Source: Oryzias latipes
Lineage: Eukaryota > Chordata > Actinopteri > Beloniformes > Adrianichthyidae
Reading direction: 5' to 3'
DNA length: 64,000 nt
Assembly: GCF_002234675.1 (NCBI RefSeq)
Contig: NC_019872.2
Coordinates: 10,909,950-10,973,949, forward strand
Shown here one piece after another: positions 45,436 through 58,215 of the stretch (positions are counted from its first letter, which is position 1; each line of letters opens with the position of its first letter). Both the position numbers and the translations under genes were made by a program. Under the pieces are notes generated by a model. The model was not told the DNA's origin and did no database searches. It saw nothing but the letters and a program-made list of their open reading frames with translations.

Positions 45436-48292
45436 ATGGTGCTGAAAGCAGTTTGTGTGTTGAAAGGAACAGGAGAAACCAACGGCGTGGTTAATTTTGA
45501 ACAGGAGGTAAAGTTTTGTATTAAAGCTTTAACTTTGTCTCACGTTATGTTCCAAAGTTAGCAAACGTGACCTTTGCTTAATGTTTATCTCCTCTGCTTA
45601 TTTAGCTCTTCATTGCTAAGCTAGCTAGGATGCTAATACATCATTATCCACATTAGGAAATGCCTTTTTGTGCTGGAAGTTTGCTTTTACTTAATTATGT
45701 TTCGCCAAAACCGGCAACAGCTTGCAAAATTACAATCGTTTAATAAGTAGTGTACAGAATTAATGAACCACTATTTCTTTTTTTTCTCCGTACTGAAAAA
45801 GTAATGCGTACATCATCATCATCATGAGCTGTTGTTGTCGGCCTTAAGCATGTTGTCTTCGAGTAATTTGACTGAGGTCCATGTTTTAAATTTGCACAAC
45901 CTTTAGACATTTTACGACTTTGGGTTTTGTAATGATTAACGGTCCAACTGCCTGTGGTTGCGTAAATGAGGTCATTGGTTACCGTTACTACACTGATGGC
46001 GCCAGTTCTGTTTAGTTTCCTATTTTTAAGATACATTTTTAGAATTGTTATCCCCATCCAACCTTAAATACCACAATATACTAATGTTGTTGCTGAGTCA
46101 TAGGAAGTCTACCAACTTGTTGTTTGTTTCTAATAACTTATTTGGCGTTGCTAACAATCTAGACTTCTCACGTAGTAAAAACAGATAAATGTCTGAGCTG
46201 CGGTCAATATTTCATTTTCTGAAGATCTACTTTTGCATAAGACAGTCTAAAATAGTAGATTGAATTATTTTGTAGCCACGGTATTTGGTGTGTGTGTGTT
46301 TAGAGCGATTCAGCCCCTGTGAAGGTGACTGGAGAAATCAAAGGCCTCACACCAGGCAAGCACGGCTTCCACATCCACGTGTATGGAGATAACACCAATG
46401 GTGAGTTCATGAGCCGATGAGTGACTGGGATTCTTGAAAATGCTGTAAATGAAATCTAATATTATCTGACGAGCTTCCACATCCCGTCCCCCCAAACATT
46501 TCTTTTTCTAGGGTGCGTCAGTGCAGGGCCTCACTTCAACCCATACAACAAGAACCACGGGGGTCCTGAAGATGCAGAAAGGTGAGGGTCATGTGGGAAA
46601 GGGTAGCGAAGTAAATGCAAAACCTGGTTCTATAGCTTATTAGTTTTCTGATATTGGTTTGAATTTTTATTTTATCCCTCCCCATTAATAAATTGGAGTG
46701 CTTATAGATGTATACCAGGACAGAATTATAACATGACGGTTCTGTAAACTTGATTCCTTCTGCTAGTAATTACTCTGCCTGCCTGCATCACTCACTGCTG
46801 TTATAATCACCTATCATGCTACCTTTACACTGGGCATGATGTGACGATGTTTAGAATATGTGATCAAGCTTACTTGCTTGAAAGTAACTATAGCTTACGT
46901 TTCTGGATGATTTATCTAACGAATCAGCTAATTTCTGAAACTTTGTGAAAAGAGCCATCCCATTTTCCATGCAACTTGGTGTTGACACAGTAAATAAATC
47001 AATCTCTATCTCTCTCGGCAATGTCCTATTCCTAATCCCTGCATGTTTATTTATTTCTTCTAAAGCTTAAACGGCTCACATTTAAATCACTTAAAGCTGA
47101 TGGAGTTGTGCTGACAGTTGGGTAACAAATGAGGCATGCTGGGAAGGGGGCTCTGGAAAACCAAGGTTGTTAAAACACTGAGAAATGGGATACATGAAGT
47201 AAAATGCACTCTAGGCCTTTGAATTTTGTGCTTATGTCTTTTGAAAAGATCACATTGACTCACCTACATGCACATATCTAACTTGAATGAGGATTAAATT
47301 AACTCCAAATCCACCGATGGTAGCCTTAACAAATAGTTTTGGAGAGCAAAGTCTGACAAAGCTGAGCGCTCCAGTGGAACTTCAGCGTTTGTGGGTTGTT
47401 TGCACAACTTGCATCATGAACGGTGCTCTGCATTGAGCTGAGTTATTAAAGACTGAGATAGTGTGTCTGGCCTCAGTTTATTAGATTTTTATTCTGGGTT
47501 CTCTTTTCTTAAGCTCTGTTATTTCTCTTTTACTTGTGCTTGTTTTTGTGTGTTTTATTTTAAGGGGCTTATTTATTATTTTACTTCATGTGCGGGGTTT
47601 GTTTTTATTGTATTCTTGTTTTTTTTTATTTTTATGGAAAGCACCTTGAGCTGTCTGTTTGACATGAAAGGTGCTTTGTAAATAAAATTAATTTGAATTT
47701 ATTCTGAAAAGCACTCTCCATTAGTCGCATATGATAAGTGCTTTAAAAATAAATCAGACTTCTTTGGTAGTTATTCAGTAGGAATATACTTTTTAAAGAT
47801 AAAGTAAGCTTCTTTTTTTTTAACAACTTGAAATGCATCTAGTTGGTTTTAACTGACTAATCTATCTAACCTGCCCCCCCCCCCCCCCCCACATCTAAGT
47901 GTCTTAAGTTTTTATTTGAATTTATTTGATAAAGGAAGTTTTTTTTTTTTTTTCTTTTTAACAGACACGTTGGGGACCTGGGAAATGTGACCGCAGGAGA
48001 TAATAACGTTGCTAAAATAGATATCACGGACAAACTTATCAGACTCTCAGGTCCAGACTCTATTGTTGGCAGAACTGTGGTGGTAAGTTTTTACTTTTTA
48101 ATTTTGTTTTTAATATTTTTTATTGTATAAATTGTTAAAGCTGATAGTATTTTTCTTCCTGCCCTATTTGTCCTAATCATTTAGGTCCATGAGAAAGTTG
48201 ATGATCTTGGAAAAGGTGGAAATGATGAAAGCCTTAAAACTGGAAATGCTGGAGCGCGTTTGGCCTGCGGCGTGATCGGCATCGCTCAGTAA
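45436..48292 (+). CDS. sod1: Cu/Zn superoxide dismutase 1
   Basis: Cytosolic homodimeric Cu/Zn enzyme that dismutates superoxide to oxygen and hydrogen peroxide. Exons: 45436-45507, 46304-46400, 46512-46581, 47965-48082, 48185-48292, the same five-exon plan as human. The product is 154 aa, the standard length. Counting Met as 1, the copper ligands H47, H49 and H64 ([15 protein letters not shown]), bridging H64, and zinc ligands H72, H81 and D84 ([17 protein letters not shown]) are all present, as is the disulfide C58 and its partner in [10 protein letters not shown] near the C-terminus, with the adjacent active-site Arg. There is no signal peptide, which fits the cytosolic SOD1 rather than extracellular SOD3. 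Intron 3 (1.4 kb) contains a 17-C run and an older repeat tail. It lies in tandem with scaf4. Confidence 0.98.
47560..47710 (+). repeat. Non-LTR retroelement tail in sod1 intron 3
   Basis: GAAAGCACCTTGAGCTGTCT, then GAAAGGTGCTTTGTAAATAAA. This is the stem-like 3' tail shared by many fish LINEs and SINEs. The upstream body is not recognised. Confidence 0.5.
47874..47890. repeat. 17-base C run in sod1 intron 3
   Basis: Uninterrupted C run followed within 80 bp by a T run before the exon 4 acceptor. Prone to length variation. Confidence 0.9.
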
Positions 48293-48396
48293 AATGTTCA
48301 AAACCGCACTGAAAGCCGCTTCCTCCCACGGCATTTAATGAGACCAACAAAGCTACTTAATGTAACAGCTAGTCCTTAGTTTTGTTCTTCTGGACT

Positions 48397-48402
48397 AATA
48401 AA
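48397..48402 (+). terminator. Poly(A) signal of sod1
   Basis: AATAAA about 105 bp after the sod1 stop codon, giving a short 3' UTR typical of sod1 transcripts. Use is inferred. Confidence 0.55.
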
Positions 48403-51400
48403 CTAGCCAAGCCATGCTTTGCCATTGTTCCCTTGGACAGTTGTATGTATGGGTTCGTTTGTGTAGTGGTCCCAAAGAATTGGAAACGCACAAGTTATTT
48501 CTGTATGTCTTCTATTAAAAGTAAAATGGGTTATATCTACTGTGATTGTCTCATTTGGGCACTGAGAATGACTAAAACCCCACTTAAATCAAATTGGGTG
48601 TGACGTTTTTCAACCTTATCTTGGCGCCAAAATCATTTTAACCCTTGATTGCATATATTGTTCATCGTAGATATTTGTTTTGACGTTTGTTGCATTTGAA
48701 TGTTTCAGAGCATCAAACTAATAATATATTAGTCAAAGATGCCACAAAATCCACACAAAAGTGAAAATATGAGTTTCAATTGCAGTCAAGCCTTTACGAG
48801 AAGTGGTTAGGAGACTTTCACAGGACTGTGGACCAGAAGAGTTTGGAAAACTTTAAAATTGTCCATGTTGGAGGGTTTCAGAACATATGCATTAATTCAC
48901 TGCCATCAGAATTTTGGAGAGGTCTTTACTAAACCACTAAATGTTCATATATTTTCTGAAGCCATTCAGGGTTTTGTTTTGGGTCAGAACCCAGGCATGT
49001 TTCAACTTGAGGTCACTAAAAGAGTACATTCCCAAGGATATAATCTTTGCTCCATTTACCACACTGTATTTTAGACCAGCAATTATTAATAGGTAAGGTT
49101 TACAAAAAAGGGAAATGTTTTATGTTGAGTTCATTATCCTGCAAAAATGGGTCACATGGGGATCCTGATTTTTTTTTTTTTTTTAATGTGGAGTCAAAAA
49201 CAAATGAACAGCACTTTAAACGGCACTTAAAATTAATGTTGTGAAGCCTGTCTTTGCCAGAAATATGAGCGACGATTAGACTTTGGAAAGCTGCAATGCT
49301 TTTCTCTTCCACTTGAGGGCGTTTTAATGCTTTAAGACTAAAGTTCTACAGGGTAGTAAGGGGTAAAGGTAGATTCATCCATTTGATAAGTTCACCTACC
49401 TCATAAATAAGTAGACTATAGATTAGCTATTTAACCTCTAATCATTTTTTAGAAAGAAAAAAAAATTACATTAAAGGAGGAAATCTAATGATGTGTGAAT
49501 CACTTTTTGCCAGTTTTACTTTATTTTATCATAGAAAAACAGATGATTAAAAGCATTCACCATGTTAAGTGTGTTAAACTACATGAACTCCTGTAGTTTA
49601 AGTATATGTCACTTTGTGGCTTTGGAACAACCTAAGCCAGAGTCCAAAAACTGAACAAAAGTCGTTTTGGTCTATTTTTGAAACTCATTTCCAAAAACTG
49701 CTTACTTTTAATAAAAAAAGGAGAAAAAGGGAATGGAACATTTTTAATAAAACTTTGACATTATTCCAGAACATCTTCAGAGTCAAAGTCTTGTCTGCAA
49801 AAATACAAATGAGGAATACAAGCTGAAGACGGAGAATTTGATAGAAAATCATGGTGGGCAAATGTTCTGAAGGTAATGATGCTCCCATCTTTCTTCATTG
49901 AAGGTGAGGATGAGGAAAGCCAGCAGCCTGGACTGTTTGATTGGTGCTTCAGTGCTTTGAAATGCTGCTGAAAAGAAACCATGTTCTGACATTTTTAAAG
50001 CAGATCTCTCTCTGCTCCCAGCACTGCAGCGAACAAAACTCTAGTTTTTCTGTGAAATACTGTATTAAAACAAATACATTCTATGCTGTTGCCCTAGTGG
50101 TTTTGCTGCAGTATTGAAGACCGCATGCATCCGACCTTCATTAGTTCTCTGTAGTGAAAGTTCACCTTCTGACATAGCAGGAATATTTTAGAGACCAAGA
50201 GCTAAAGGTCAGGGGTGAGATGCCATAAATGGCGTCCTTGCTATGGGACATGGTTGGGTAGTAGACAGACTAATTGGAAACCCCTCTTGACCTAACCTTT
50301 GGCCTTTGAGCTGCGTGTCATAGGGTTGTTAGGAAGAATTCTCTTAAGTACTAAATTTACCAGCTAGGCAAGTCCTTTCTTAGATGTTTTTATTATTAGG
50401 TGTCTTAAAAAGAATAAGAAGGGTATTTTTTTTATGTTTCACAACTGGATTGCCCACTATACAATAAATTATTGGACCGGAGGGCTGACATGACTGAATG
50501 GGAATTTTGCAACAAGCTCAGATATGTTCGACCGGTAAAACTGTCTTCATTTAAGGATGGAATGGCTTCCATTTTTGTCTGGGCTATGGAAAGATGCCTT
50601 GTTTTTCCAGGAAAAAGGTCACTGCACAATTTTTGTCTCATTGTTTAGCATTTTAGGTTTATTGTTTCTTCTTCTGGAGAAATTATGATGTAATCAAAGT
50701 TCATCCAATCCAATTTTATTCAAGAAACTATTGTTTCCTTTTTTCTGTTTAAGAAATGTGTCTCCAAAAGTCAAGTCATTGTCTGGAAAACAGAAATTCT
50801 GGTCAAAAGAAATAGGTTTAATCATGCATATTATGAACAGATGAAGACCTTATAAAACAATTAAGTAAGGTGTGACAGGATCTAAATGTTTATCAAACAA
50901 ATGTGTCTTGTTTTCTTGGTGTGGACCTATAACAGACAAACAGTGGGATCTGTCATCTTACCTAATGGCAGCTTTGATGGACTCCAACCTGTGACCAAAA
51001 ACTTAATGGAATGCGTATGGAAAATTGATGGCAGGTCTCAAAAATGGAAGGTTGATTCCCTGCTATCCCCCAGTCTATATGTTGCAATATTTCAATAAGG
51101 AGAGACATTACATTATTGTTTGTTAAATAAAAGATGTGCATGAAATAAGTCCATAGTCTTTGGCGGTTAGGCTCTGTGCCGATGAAATCGCATCATAAAT
51201 AAATTAATCCCGAATCCGAGATGCTGATGGTGGTTAAAAGCCGGACTGCCAAAGTGTAGTTTCTGATTGACAAGAAGAGGGTCCGAGAACTGTCTAGAAT
51301 GGAGAGAGACTACCATTCATGAATTTAAGGGTGAGAAGTTGTTTGTGATTGGCTGAGAAGAAAATGCAAGCAATTCAGCTATTTGTACAAGGTAAGGCCC

Positions 51401-51437
51401 GCCCAATTGATGGCCTGTAGGGCATTGGAACAATCCA
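48403..51437. other. Downstream of sod1, no gene recognised
   Basis: AT-rich sequence with scattered open frames up to 73 codons and no protein motifs. A near-match to the CTCF core (CCACTTGAGGGCG) lies at about 49310. Confidence 0.35.
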
Positions 51438-51905
51438 GCATCCCTAAAGACCCACTCCAGCTTTTGAAAAATTAATTATTAATAATTATGATAATGCTGT
51501 TTTTACGCCAAAAATGTAAAAAACTGTGTAGTTTTCTAGGACCTAGTTTCTTTAGAACGGCAGTAGTTCATTAGAACTTTGCTTCTAATTTGTGGGCGGG
51601 ACCATTGGTGTGGAGTAAGCCTGCGCTCATTTCCCATCCTCTCTTTGTTTATACTCTCTCCCACTAGCTTACAGCCCATCACAATCCAGCAAAAATGGCG
51701 AGCAGTATAGAAGTCCAGCCGGACAGTTTTGAGTCAGATGTCAGCTCAGATGAGAAAAACGAAAATCTATACGCATCTATTTCTCTGCAAATGGATGCAT
51801 CAATACAGAGCTGAGTGGGGAGCTTGCGGATTGCAGTTTGTACATAACTACAAGCACTTTCAAACTTCTTTTTCGTTGTTAAACATATTTAATTACTATT
51901 CAAAC
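51438..51905 (+). repeat. Dispersed repeat family A, copy 5, most complete
   Basis: Order: GACCCACTCCAGCTTTTG, AATTATGATAATGCTG, GTGGGCGGGACCATTGGTG, TCCCACTAGCTTACAGCCC, then an ATG at 51695 opening a 39-codon frame (MASSIEVQPDSFESDVSSDE at its start) that ends at 51814. The frame is acidic and Ser-rich. Related frames, with stops, occur in copies 1 and 6. Confidence 0.7.
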
Positions 51906-54639
51906 TTCCATTTTTTTTGCATCAGTTTCTAGAAGAATCATCCTGTATTACTGAAGTAACAAGGACTCCTGAGCCACTGTCATTTGATGATTGGTCCGTT
52001 TTTGTGTTTTTTCCATCATGTTCCAATTACTCAGTTCAGGGTCATTTGTTGTCTTTTGTCTCACCCGTTGTACATCATTTGTCATGTTTAAGTTCAAACG
52101 TTTTTTTCATTGATTTATTGATTGATTATAGTTTAAAGTCTCTGCCACTGAGCTCACATCCCCCTGTATCTTCTCAGACTAAGCCTTTGCCTCCTTACTA
52201 ATTTTGGCCTGTAATGCTTTACACTCTGAAGTCTTTCTTTGCAGAATCTCTGCAGACAGAATCTTAGATATTTTCATCAAATTTGCTCTGTTCTTAAATA
52301 GTTTCATGGTTGTTATTTTTAGCAACAGAAATAAACACAATGTAAATAAAAAGCAGGTTTAAAGCAGATCTAAGTGTCATCTTTAATGTGTAATAAGGAA
52401 AAAAAGACATTTGATGTCTGATCCACATTTTTAAAATACATGATTAACTTTAACAATAAAAAAACAATTTATATTGACATGAATAGATTTTTAGTTATTT
52501 ACTGTCCTACAAGTTTGCGCTGTATCAATCAACAAAATACTTCTTTTGCTCTTACATTTAAAACTTTCATATGTGTTTGTGAAATGTGCTGCATAGGTGT
52601 GAATTATTCTCCAGTTCTTTAAAGAATAAAGACCAAAGTGTTTGTCTTATATGAGAGAGCTTGACCTCCACATTTTTTAAGGTAAAAGGGTAAATAAACA
52701 AGCTAAAATCATATGTTCCATAGCTTAGAGATAACCATCCCTGATCTTTATGCGCTGTTTAATATTTTGTTTAATATTTATCTACTTATGGAGATTTTAA
52801 CTGTTAATAATCTGATTTCTTTCTTTGCCTGGGAACATCTAAAGAAAACAATTCCAATGATGGTAAAATATTATGTTATTCAAGTATAATTTTATAGTAA
52901 AACCAATTATTATATTAGGAAGCTAAAACCTTTCATTTTTCAATAAAATGTTGTCATTTTTCTATGTACACAGACAACCTTTGAGTTAGTAGTATTGTTT
53001 TAATTCTGAATCTACTTCCTCTTGTAGAAAACATTTAAACTCAAAACAGATTTAAATTAAAACTTATTACTCCTCCATAATTTAGCTTATGTCTTTTCCT
53101 TTTCAATTCAGTTTCTACATGGCAGTGCTTTAGGACTTTAAATTATTTGGGACATGTCTGTAACGTTTCTCATTTTGTGGTATTTTAAAGTTTTTCAACT
53201 TTGGTAAAATAAACTAAACCTATTAGAACCTAGATGTGATACTCATTTATAAAACTGTTGTATATGATTATGGTGTTTTTTTTGCCATAATATTTAAAAA
53301 TTATATATTCAGCCACAGCAAACAACTAAATTTAAGACTCTGACTTCCAAAATTTTGACCTCTGTTATTTTAATTAATTGTATTTTTGCCCTTTTTGACA
53401 AAAAATGTTCAACTTTGAATTATGTTTTGAAATAAAACAGCTTACAATTGAAGGGCAGGCTCAAACTAATAGTAATTGGCCTTAAACTCACATACAAGAA
53501 GGTTCCTTAATCTGACCAATGACTGATCATTAACTGTGTCCCTTAAGCTGTTTCCCTGTTCCCTGTTTGCTTGGTTAATTGAAAACAGCAAAAATGAATG
53601 GAAGTCAAAAGGATTCGTCTCTCATTTTGGATGATCGATGAAAATACGTGAAACGCACAGGGACACTTCTTTTTCTTTTATGTGTGAAAAGCCTGATAAA
53701 TGACATAAATGTGCAATGTAGTTTGGGTCGTGAGATGCTTATTTGATTGGCTGCCTCACTAATTCTTCTCTTTCTGCGACTGCTGTTGTCTGAGCCTTTC
53801 TGGCTGGTTTTCAAACCGTTCCAACTTGCCAAACACCACAGTAAAAACCCAACAAAGCAATCATGTCACTCCAGACGTAGTAGAAAAACTTGAATCATCA
53901 GTCTTTACAATCAACCCTAAAATTATTTAAATCCTCAGATTATTGTGACGTGGAGTCACTTTTAGTGGCAAATTCCTACTATATTGGGAAGGACGCAGGT
54001 GACTTCCACAAGGCGATAAAACAATGTAGATGAGTCTGTAGTGCAGAAAAAAAAAGATTTAAAAAAAGTAGATGTATATTTTTTTATTTTACAAAAGGTA
54101 TGAAAAGTTTTAGGCTTGACTATCTGTCCTAACATCCACCCATACTTCCATCCATCCATCTTAATTGTGTTTTGCTTAAGCAGAATTTGTTTCCTATTTG
54201 TGTATATCCGTGTGTGTGTGCTTCTTTCACTCAGTTTGTGTTAGTGTGTCCTGCATCTGTCTGTGTGTATCTTTCTAAGTGGGAGGTAACTGTTAAACTC
54301 TTCCATTTGGTGGGATTACTCCTCCAGTCATTCCTGGGGGAGCAACCCATCATGCCATCATCTTTAAGCAGAGCACTATGCCTTCTGATGCTTTAATCCC
54401 CCTCCTTCTCTGTGCTCCCCTCCTTTTCCCCACACTCTCAACCTCATCTCACATTCTCTCTTTCCTTTTGCTGCGGTTGCCAACTTTTAGCTGATGCGGA
54501 TGAAACTGAGTGCCATCTTTTTTCAGAGTATAGGTTTTGTGTGTGTTTTTAATAGTTTGCCAAGGGGTGCAAACTTTACTCAGGAGGAACTTACTGACTA
54601 CGTTTTTTGTATTGCTACTTTTGTTATTTTCCCACTTAC
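51906..54639. other. No gene recognised
   Basis: AT-rich intergenic DNA. No repeat family or open frame with protein character was recognised. Confidence 0.4.
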
Positions 54640-54967
54640 AGCCGTGTGCCCTTTAGCAGTTGTTTCCCCCTAACAACCACTAGAGGGCACTGTAGGCGTG
54701 TGTGTGTTTGTGTGTCAGTATTTGCTACTTACAGCAACCCAGAAGAAGATGCACTGTCCAAAACAAACACGGAGGACAATTTTTAGACCAGCACTAAGAA
54801 TAGACTTTGAAGCACGTTTAAAGAAAAAGGCAGCAGATGTGAATTTAATGTGTGACTCTCGTTTGGTGTGAACGCAGAATTATGCTGGGCTTGGTGGATT
54901 TGCTCAGAAGCGTTGCACTTTTCTCCCAAAAGTGCGACTTATTCTCTAGAGTGACTTATACTCTGGA
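54640..54967 (-). repeat. Dispersed repeat family D, copy 1
   Basis: Ends GTGACTTATACTCTGG (54952-54967) and contains TTTTCTCCCAAAAGTGCGACTT. This is the inverse complement of the ordering at 63045-63555. The left end is not defined. Confidence 0.6.
54677..54690 (+). promoter_or_regulatory. CTCF-like motif inside repeat family D
   Basis: CCACTAGAGGGCAC is an exact fit to the CTCF core. The equivalent place in the other copy (about 63380-63405) is mutated. Confidence 0.45.
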
Positions 54968-56284
54968 AAATAACAATTGATGTTATAATAACATATAAAT
55001 TGTTAGGGTAATATAGAGATACAGCCTTTATTTATCGTTGTGTTTCTTGGTTTTCAACAAACCAAGAAATATTTTTTTTAAAAACTGAAAAAAATTATGT
55101 ACAGTTCCAAACTTATACTGTTTTAGAACTTTTTTTTGAAGATACATAAATACAACATCCATTTCACAAAGTAACATTTCACTTGCTCAATGAAATGAGA
55201 AGATCTGAATTAGCAGAGTGTCACAAAGATAATTTGACGATCCCAGCGAGTGGGCCAGAAAAGTTCTCGTTCTGTCAGTTCCGTTTGACCTGAAAACAAC
55301 CCACACATGCACATTTCTGATTGGGCTCATGTGATGTATTATGTCTGCGGTTTAGGATCTTGGGAAGAAGTCAACTGGAAATCACTGTTTAGCTGCACAG
55401 GAAGGCTGTAGATGATGAGATTTTGAGGTTGCAAAGTTATTTTTAATTATTTAATATAATCCCAAAAATAGCAAAAAAAGATTGTCTAGTTAAACCATTG
55501 CCAATGTCAATAATGGGAACAATATATGTATAATACCGTTTTTATCTCACTTAATAACATTGGGGTTTTTCCACACACAGTAAAAGTCAACGAAAACTGT
55601 AGTTTATATTCAAACAAAATATTTTCTTAAGGCCGACTTAGGTTGTCTGAAGCTAAACATACAAGGCTTTGTGACCCTGTAATTATTTAACCTCATGCTA
55701 CTTTGGCGATAGCAACAATAGAAGCAAGATGGATGTACATGTGTCTTTATTTTGTGGTCATGTGAGTAATGAAGTGAGGAGTGTCTACCCATGAGCTCAT
55801 GACAACAGGTTTTTTATTTTAGTCTCCAGAAAGTCTAAGCACTGCAACATCCTTTCTTGTCTCTCACTCTTCCTCTTCCTGTTTTGGCCTTTGTTACACA
55901 AAGAAAAGAAATGTATTTCACCCATCACCACTCAGTGGTCTTTACCTTTCAGAATAAAATAGCTGAGTTGGGACAACAAAAGAAATCCTGCAAAGGTCAG
56001 ACCCCCTTCATGTGCTTGTTTCTCAGGTCATCATTATTAAAACAGAACTGTAATTATTGCTTCTGTCTGTTTCCGCGATGCCTTAACTTGGGTAGAAACA
56101 TACCTATTTTATTTGATATAATGTCATTTGGGAAACCTAAAGCACTCAGTCCCTTAGTACAGTTTTGCCTTCTTTCAGTTTAACTACATTAGAATTGATA
56201 CTGAAAATTAACTACATGAAACTATATTTTTTAAACTTTTTGACTCTTTACCCCTTCGTTCCAAATGTTACTAATTTTAGATAT
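54968..56284. other. No gene recognised
   Basis: AT-rich DNA with T and A runs. The open frame at 55857-56183 has no recognisable domain and lacks coding-like composition. Confidence 0.35.
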
Positions 56285-57205
56285 CAACATGCCATTTAAT
56301 CCAGGGCTATATCCGAACTCCCACCCTAATCCCTAACTATTAAAAAACTATATGTTGCGGGACTATCTAGTGCCTTAGATTTTAAAATCTACCCGGACAA
56401 CATACTCACTCCTTTTTTTTTTTTTTTTTTAAAGGCGAACAAGATGTGAGCGTTTTACAACTATTATGTATGAAACAACTGTTCTGATCATGAAAATGTT
56501 GATGATTTATTTAAAAAAATACTTTTAAACAAAAATTTTCTTGCACATATTATTTAAACACAATGAATTCTGCACTATATATATATATATACGTATATAT
56601 ATATATATATTTTTTATTTTATTTTTATTTGAAATGGTTTATTTCAATCAATCAAATAAGAATAGTACACAACAACATTACAATAATCAGTTATACATTC
56701 ATACAAAGACGTATCAATCTTAGGAATATTAAACATAAAATTAAATATTGCTTGAAAGAGAGTGGAAAGAAAGCAAACAAATATAATCCCACCCCTGTTC
56801 TACCTTAACCATTTTATTACATGATTTATCATTGTCCGGTTCCTAACTTTTATCAGACAGAATTAGGAATCCTGAAATATCAATAAATCACATGACATAG
56901 ATGAATTACTTAAATTATGTAAAAAATAACAATTTTAGATATCAACATGGCAAATGCAGATCTGTTATCTAAAATATATGCAGAGTATGTTAATTATAAA
57001 AATCATGTATATGATTAAAAAATAATACTATATTAGTAAAATTTGTAAATCTAGTGAGCACTGATCCACACTGGTTTTTCGCAGAGACTTCTGGGAAATT
57101 TCGAGGGCACTTGATTTTGGAATTGTAGATTCAGACAGCACTGCAAAATGGTGAGCGCACTATATAGTGCACTAGTGAGCAGTGAAGGAATCCTGACATA
57201 ACCCA
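56285..57205 (+). repeat. Dispersed repeat family B, copy 2, interrupted
   Basis: Left: CCCACCCTAATCCCTAACTA and a T run of 18. Right: GAGACTTCTGGGAAATTTCG, CACTATATAGTGCACTAGTG and GTGAAGGAATCC. The middle (56575-57050) is an (AT)n plus unrelated AT-rich DNA, probably a later insertion. Confidence 0.55.
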
Positions 57206-57639
57206 GGACTCAATTTAATTTAACATCACTTTGAATGGAAAAAACATTAAAACATTTTTTTATATGATTGAAAATTCTGTCAGGAATGAAGGTGTTAATG
57301 GCATTAAAAATAGCTGTAAATGTCTCTGCTGTACTAAAGTATTTTGCGTGTTGATTGCTAGTATGCTGTATAAACAATTTATGAGCATAAAACCTTTTCC
57401 ATCATATAACCTTATTTCTCCAAGTGAAACTTAGAATTACAGCCAACTGTGACAATGGTGTTATGTCAATGCACGTCATCAACTACTCACTGACTAAGGA
57501 GCATTTCATTTTTTGTGAGTCTTACAATCCAAATTTTTTTTGGTAGTTGCAGCAGACTTGCTACTGCTTTAAAAGCTCTATTAGTTTTAACAGCCCATGT
57601 GAGCACTGCTGTTAATTTTTTTTTAAGCCTGAAGCTATA
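57206..57639. other. No gene recognised
   Basis: AT-rich spacer between two repeats. Confidence 0.4.
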
Positions 57640-57994
57640 ATAATAATGGATTGGATTTATCTGCGCTTTTCAAGACACTCAAAGCGCTTACATTATGTCC
57701 ATTGTTCATTCACTGCTCATTCATACTTGGTGATGGTAAGCTACGGTTGTAGCCACAGCTGCCCTGGGGCAGACTGACAGAGGCGTGGCTGCCAGTTTGT
57801 GCCTACAGCCCCTCTGACCATCACCGGGATCATTCATGCACATTCACACACCAGTGGAGCCACACTGGAGGCAAGGAGGGTGAAGTGTCTTGCCCAAGGA
57901 AACAACGACATTTGGCTGGTGGGAGCGGGGATCGAACTGCCAACCCTTCGTTCATTGGACGACCCGCTCAACCACCTGAGCCACTGTCGCCCCT
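57640..57994 (-). repeat. Well-preserved tRNA-derived SINE
   Basis: On the minus strand: A box in TGGCTCAGGTGGTTGAGC (57983-57966), B box GTTCGATCCC (57937-57928), a 250-bp body including CTTGGGCAAGACACTTCACC, and the tail AAGCGCTTTGAGTGTC ending in an ATT repeat at 57640-57652. The tail is the type recognised by fish LINE partners. Confidence 0.8.
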
Positions 57995-58014
57995 ATGTTC
58001 ACAACATCTTCGGA

Positions 58015-58215
58015 AATATAAAAGTCATCCGGCATAGAGTTTTGAGCCAAATGCCAGCTCGGACTAGGAAAATGAAGAGGTTCATGGATCTAGTCGTCTG
58101 TAAGTGGATGCATCAGAGTGGAGTGGAGCAGACCTGCCAATTGCAGCTTCTGTGTCACAGCTATGAGTTTTTTTCAACAGGATTTAGTTACTCAAAAATG
58201 CAATTATGTGCATAA
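58015..58215 (+). repeat. Dispersed repeat family A, copy 6 (right part)
   Basis: TTTTGAGCCAAATGCCAGCTC, then ATGGATCTAGTCGTCTG and AAGTGGATGCATCAGAGTGG. It follows the SINE directly and lacks the left part of the family. Its frame carries stops. The continuation CCAATTGCAGCTTCTGTGTC extends the family further right than copy 5. Confidence 0.6.

Noticed and set aside
57928-57994. Possible tRNA gene on the minus strand
   Set aside because: It is the head of a 355-bp SINE with a LINE-type tail.
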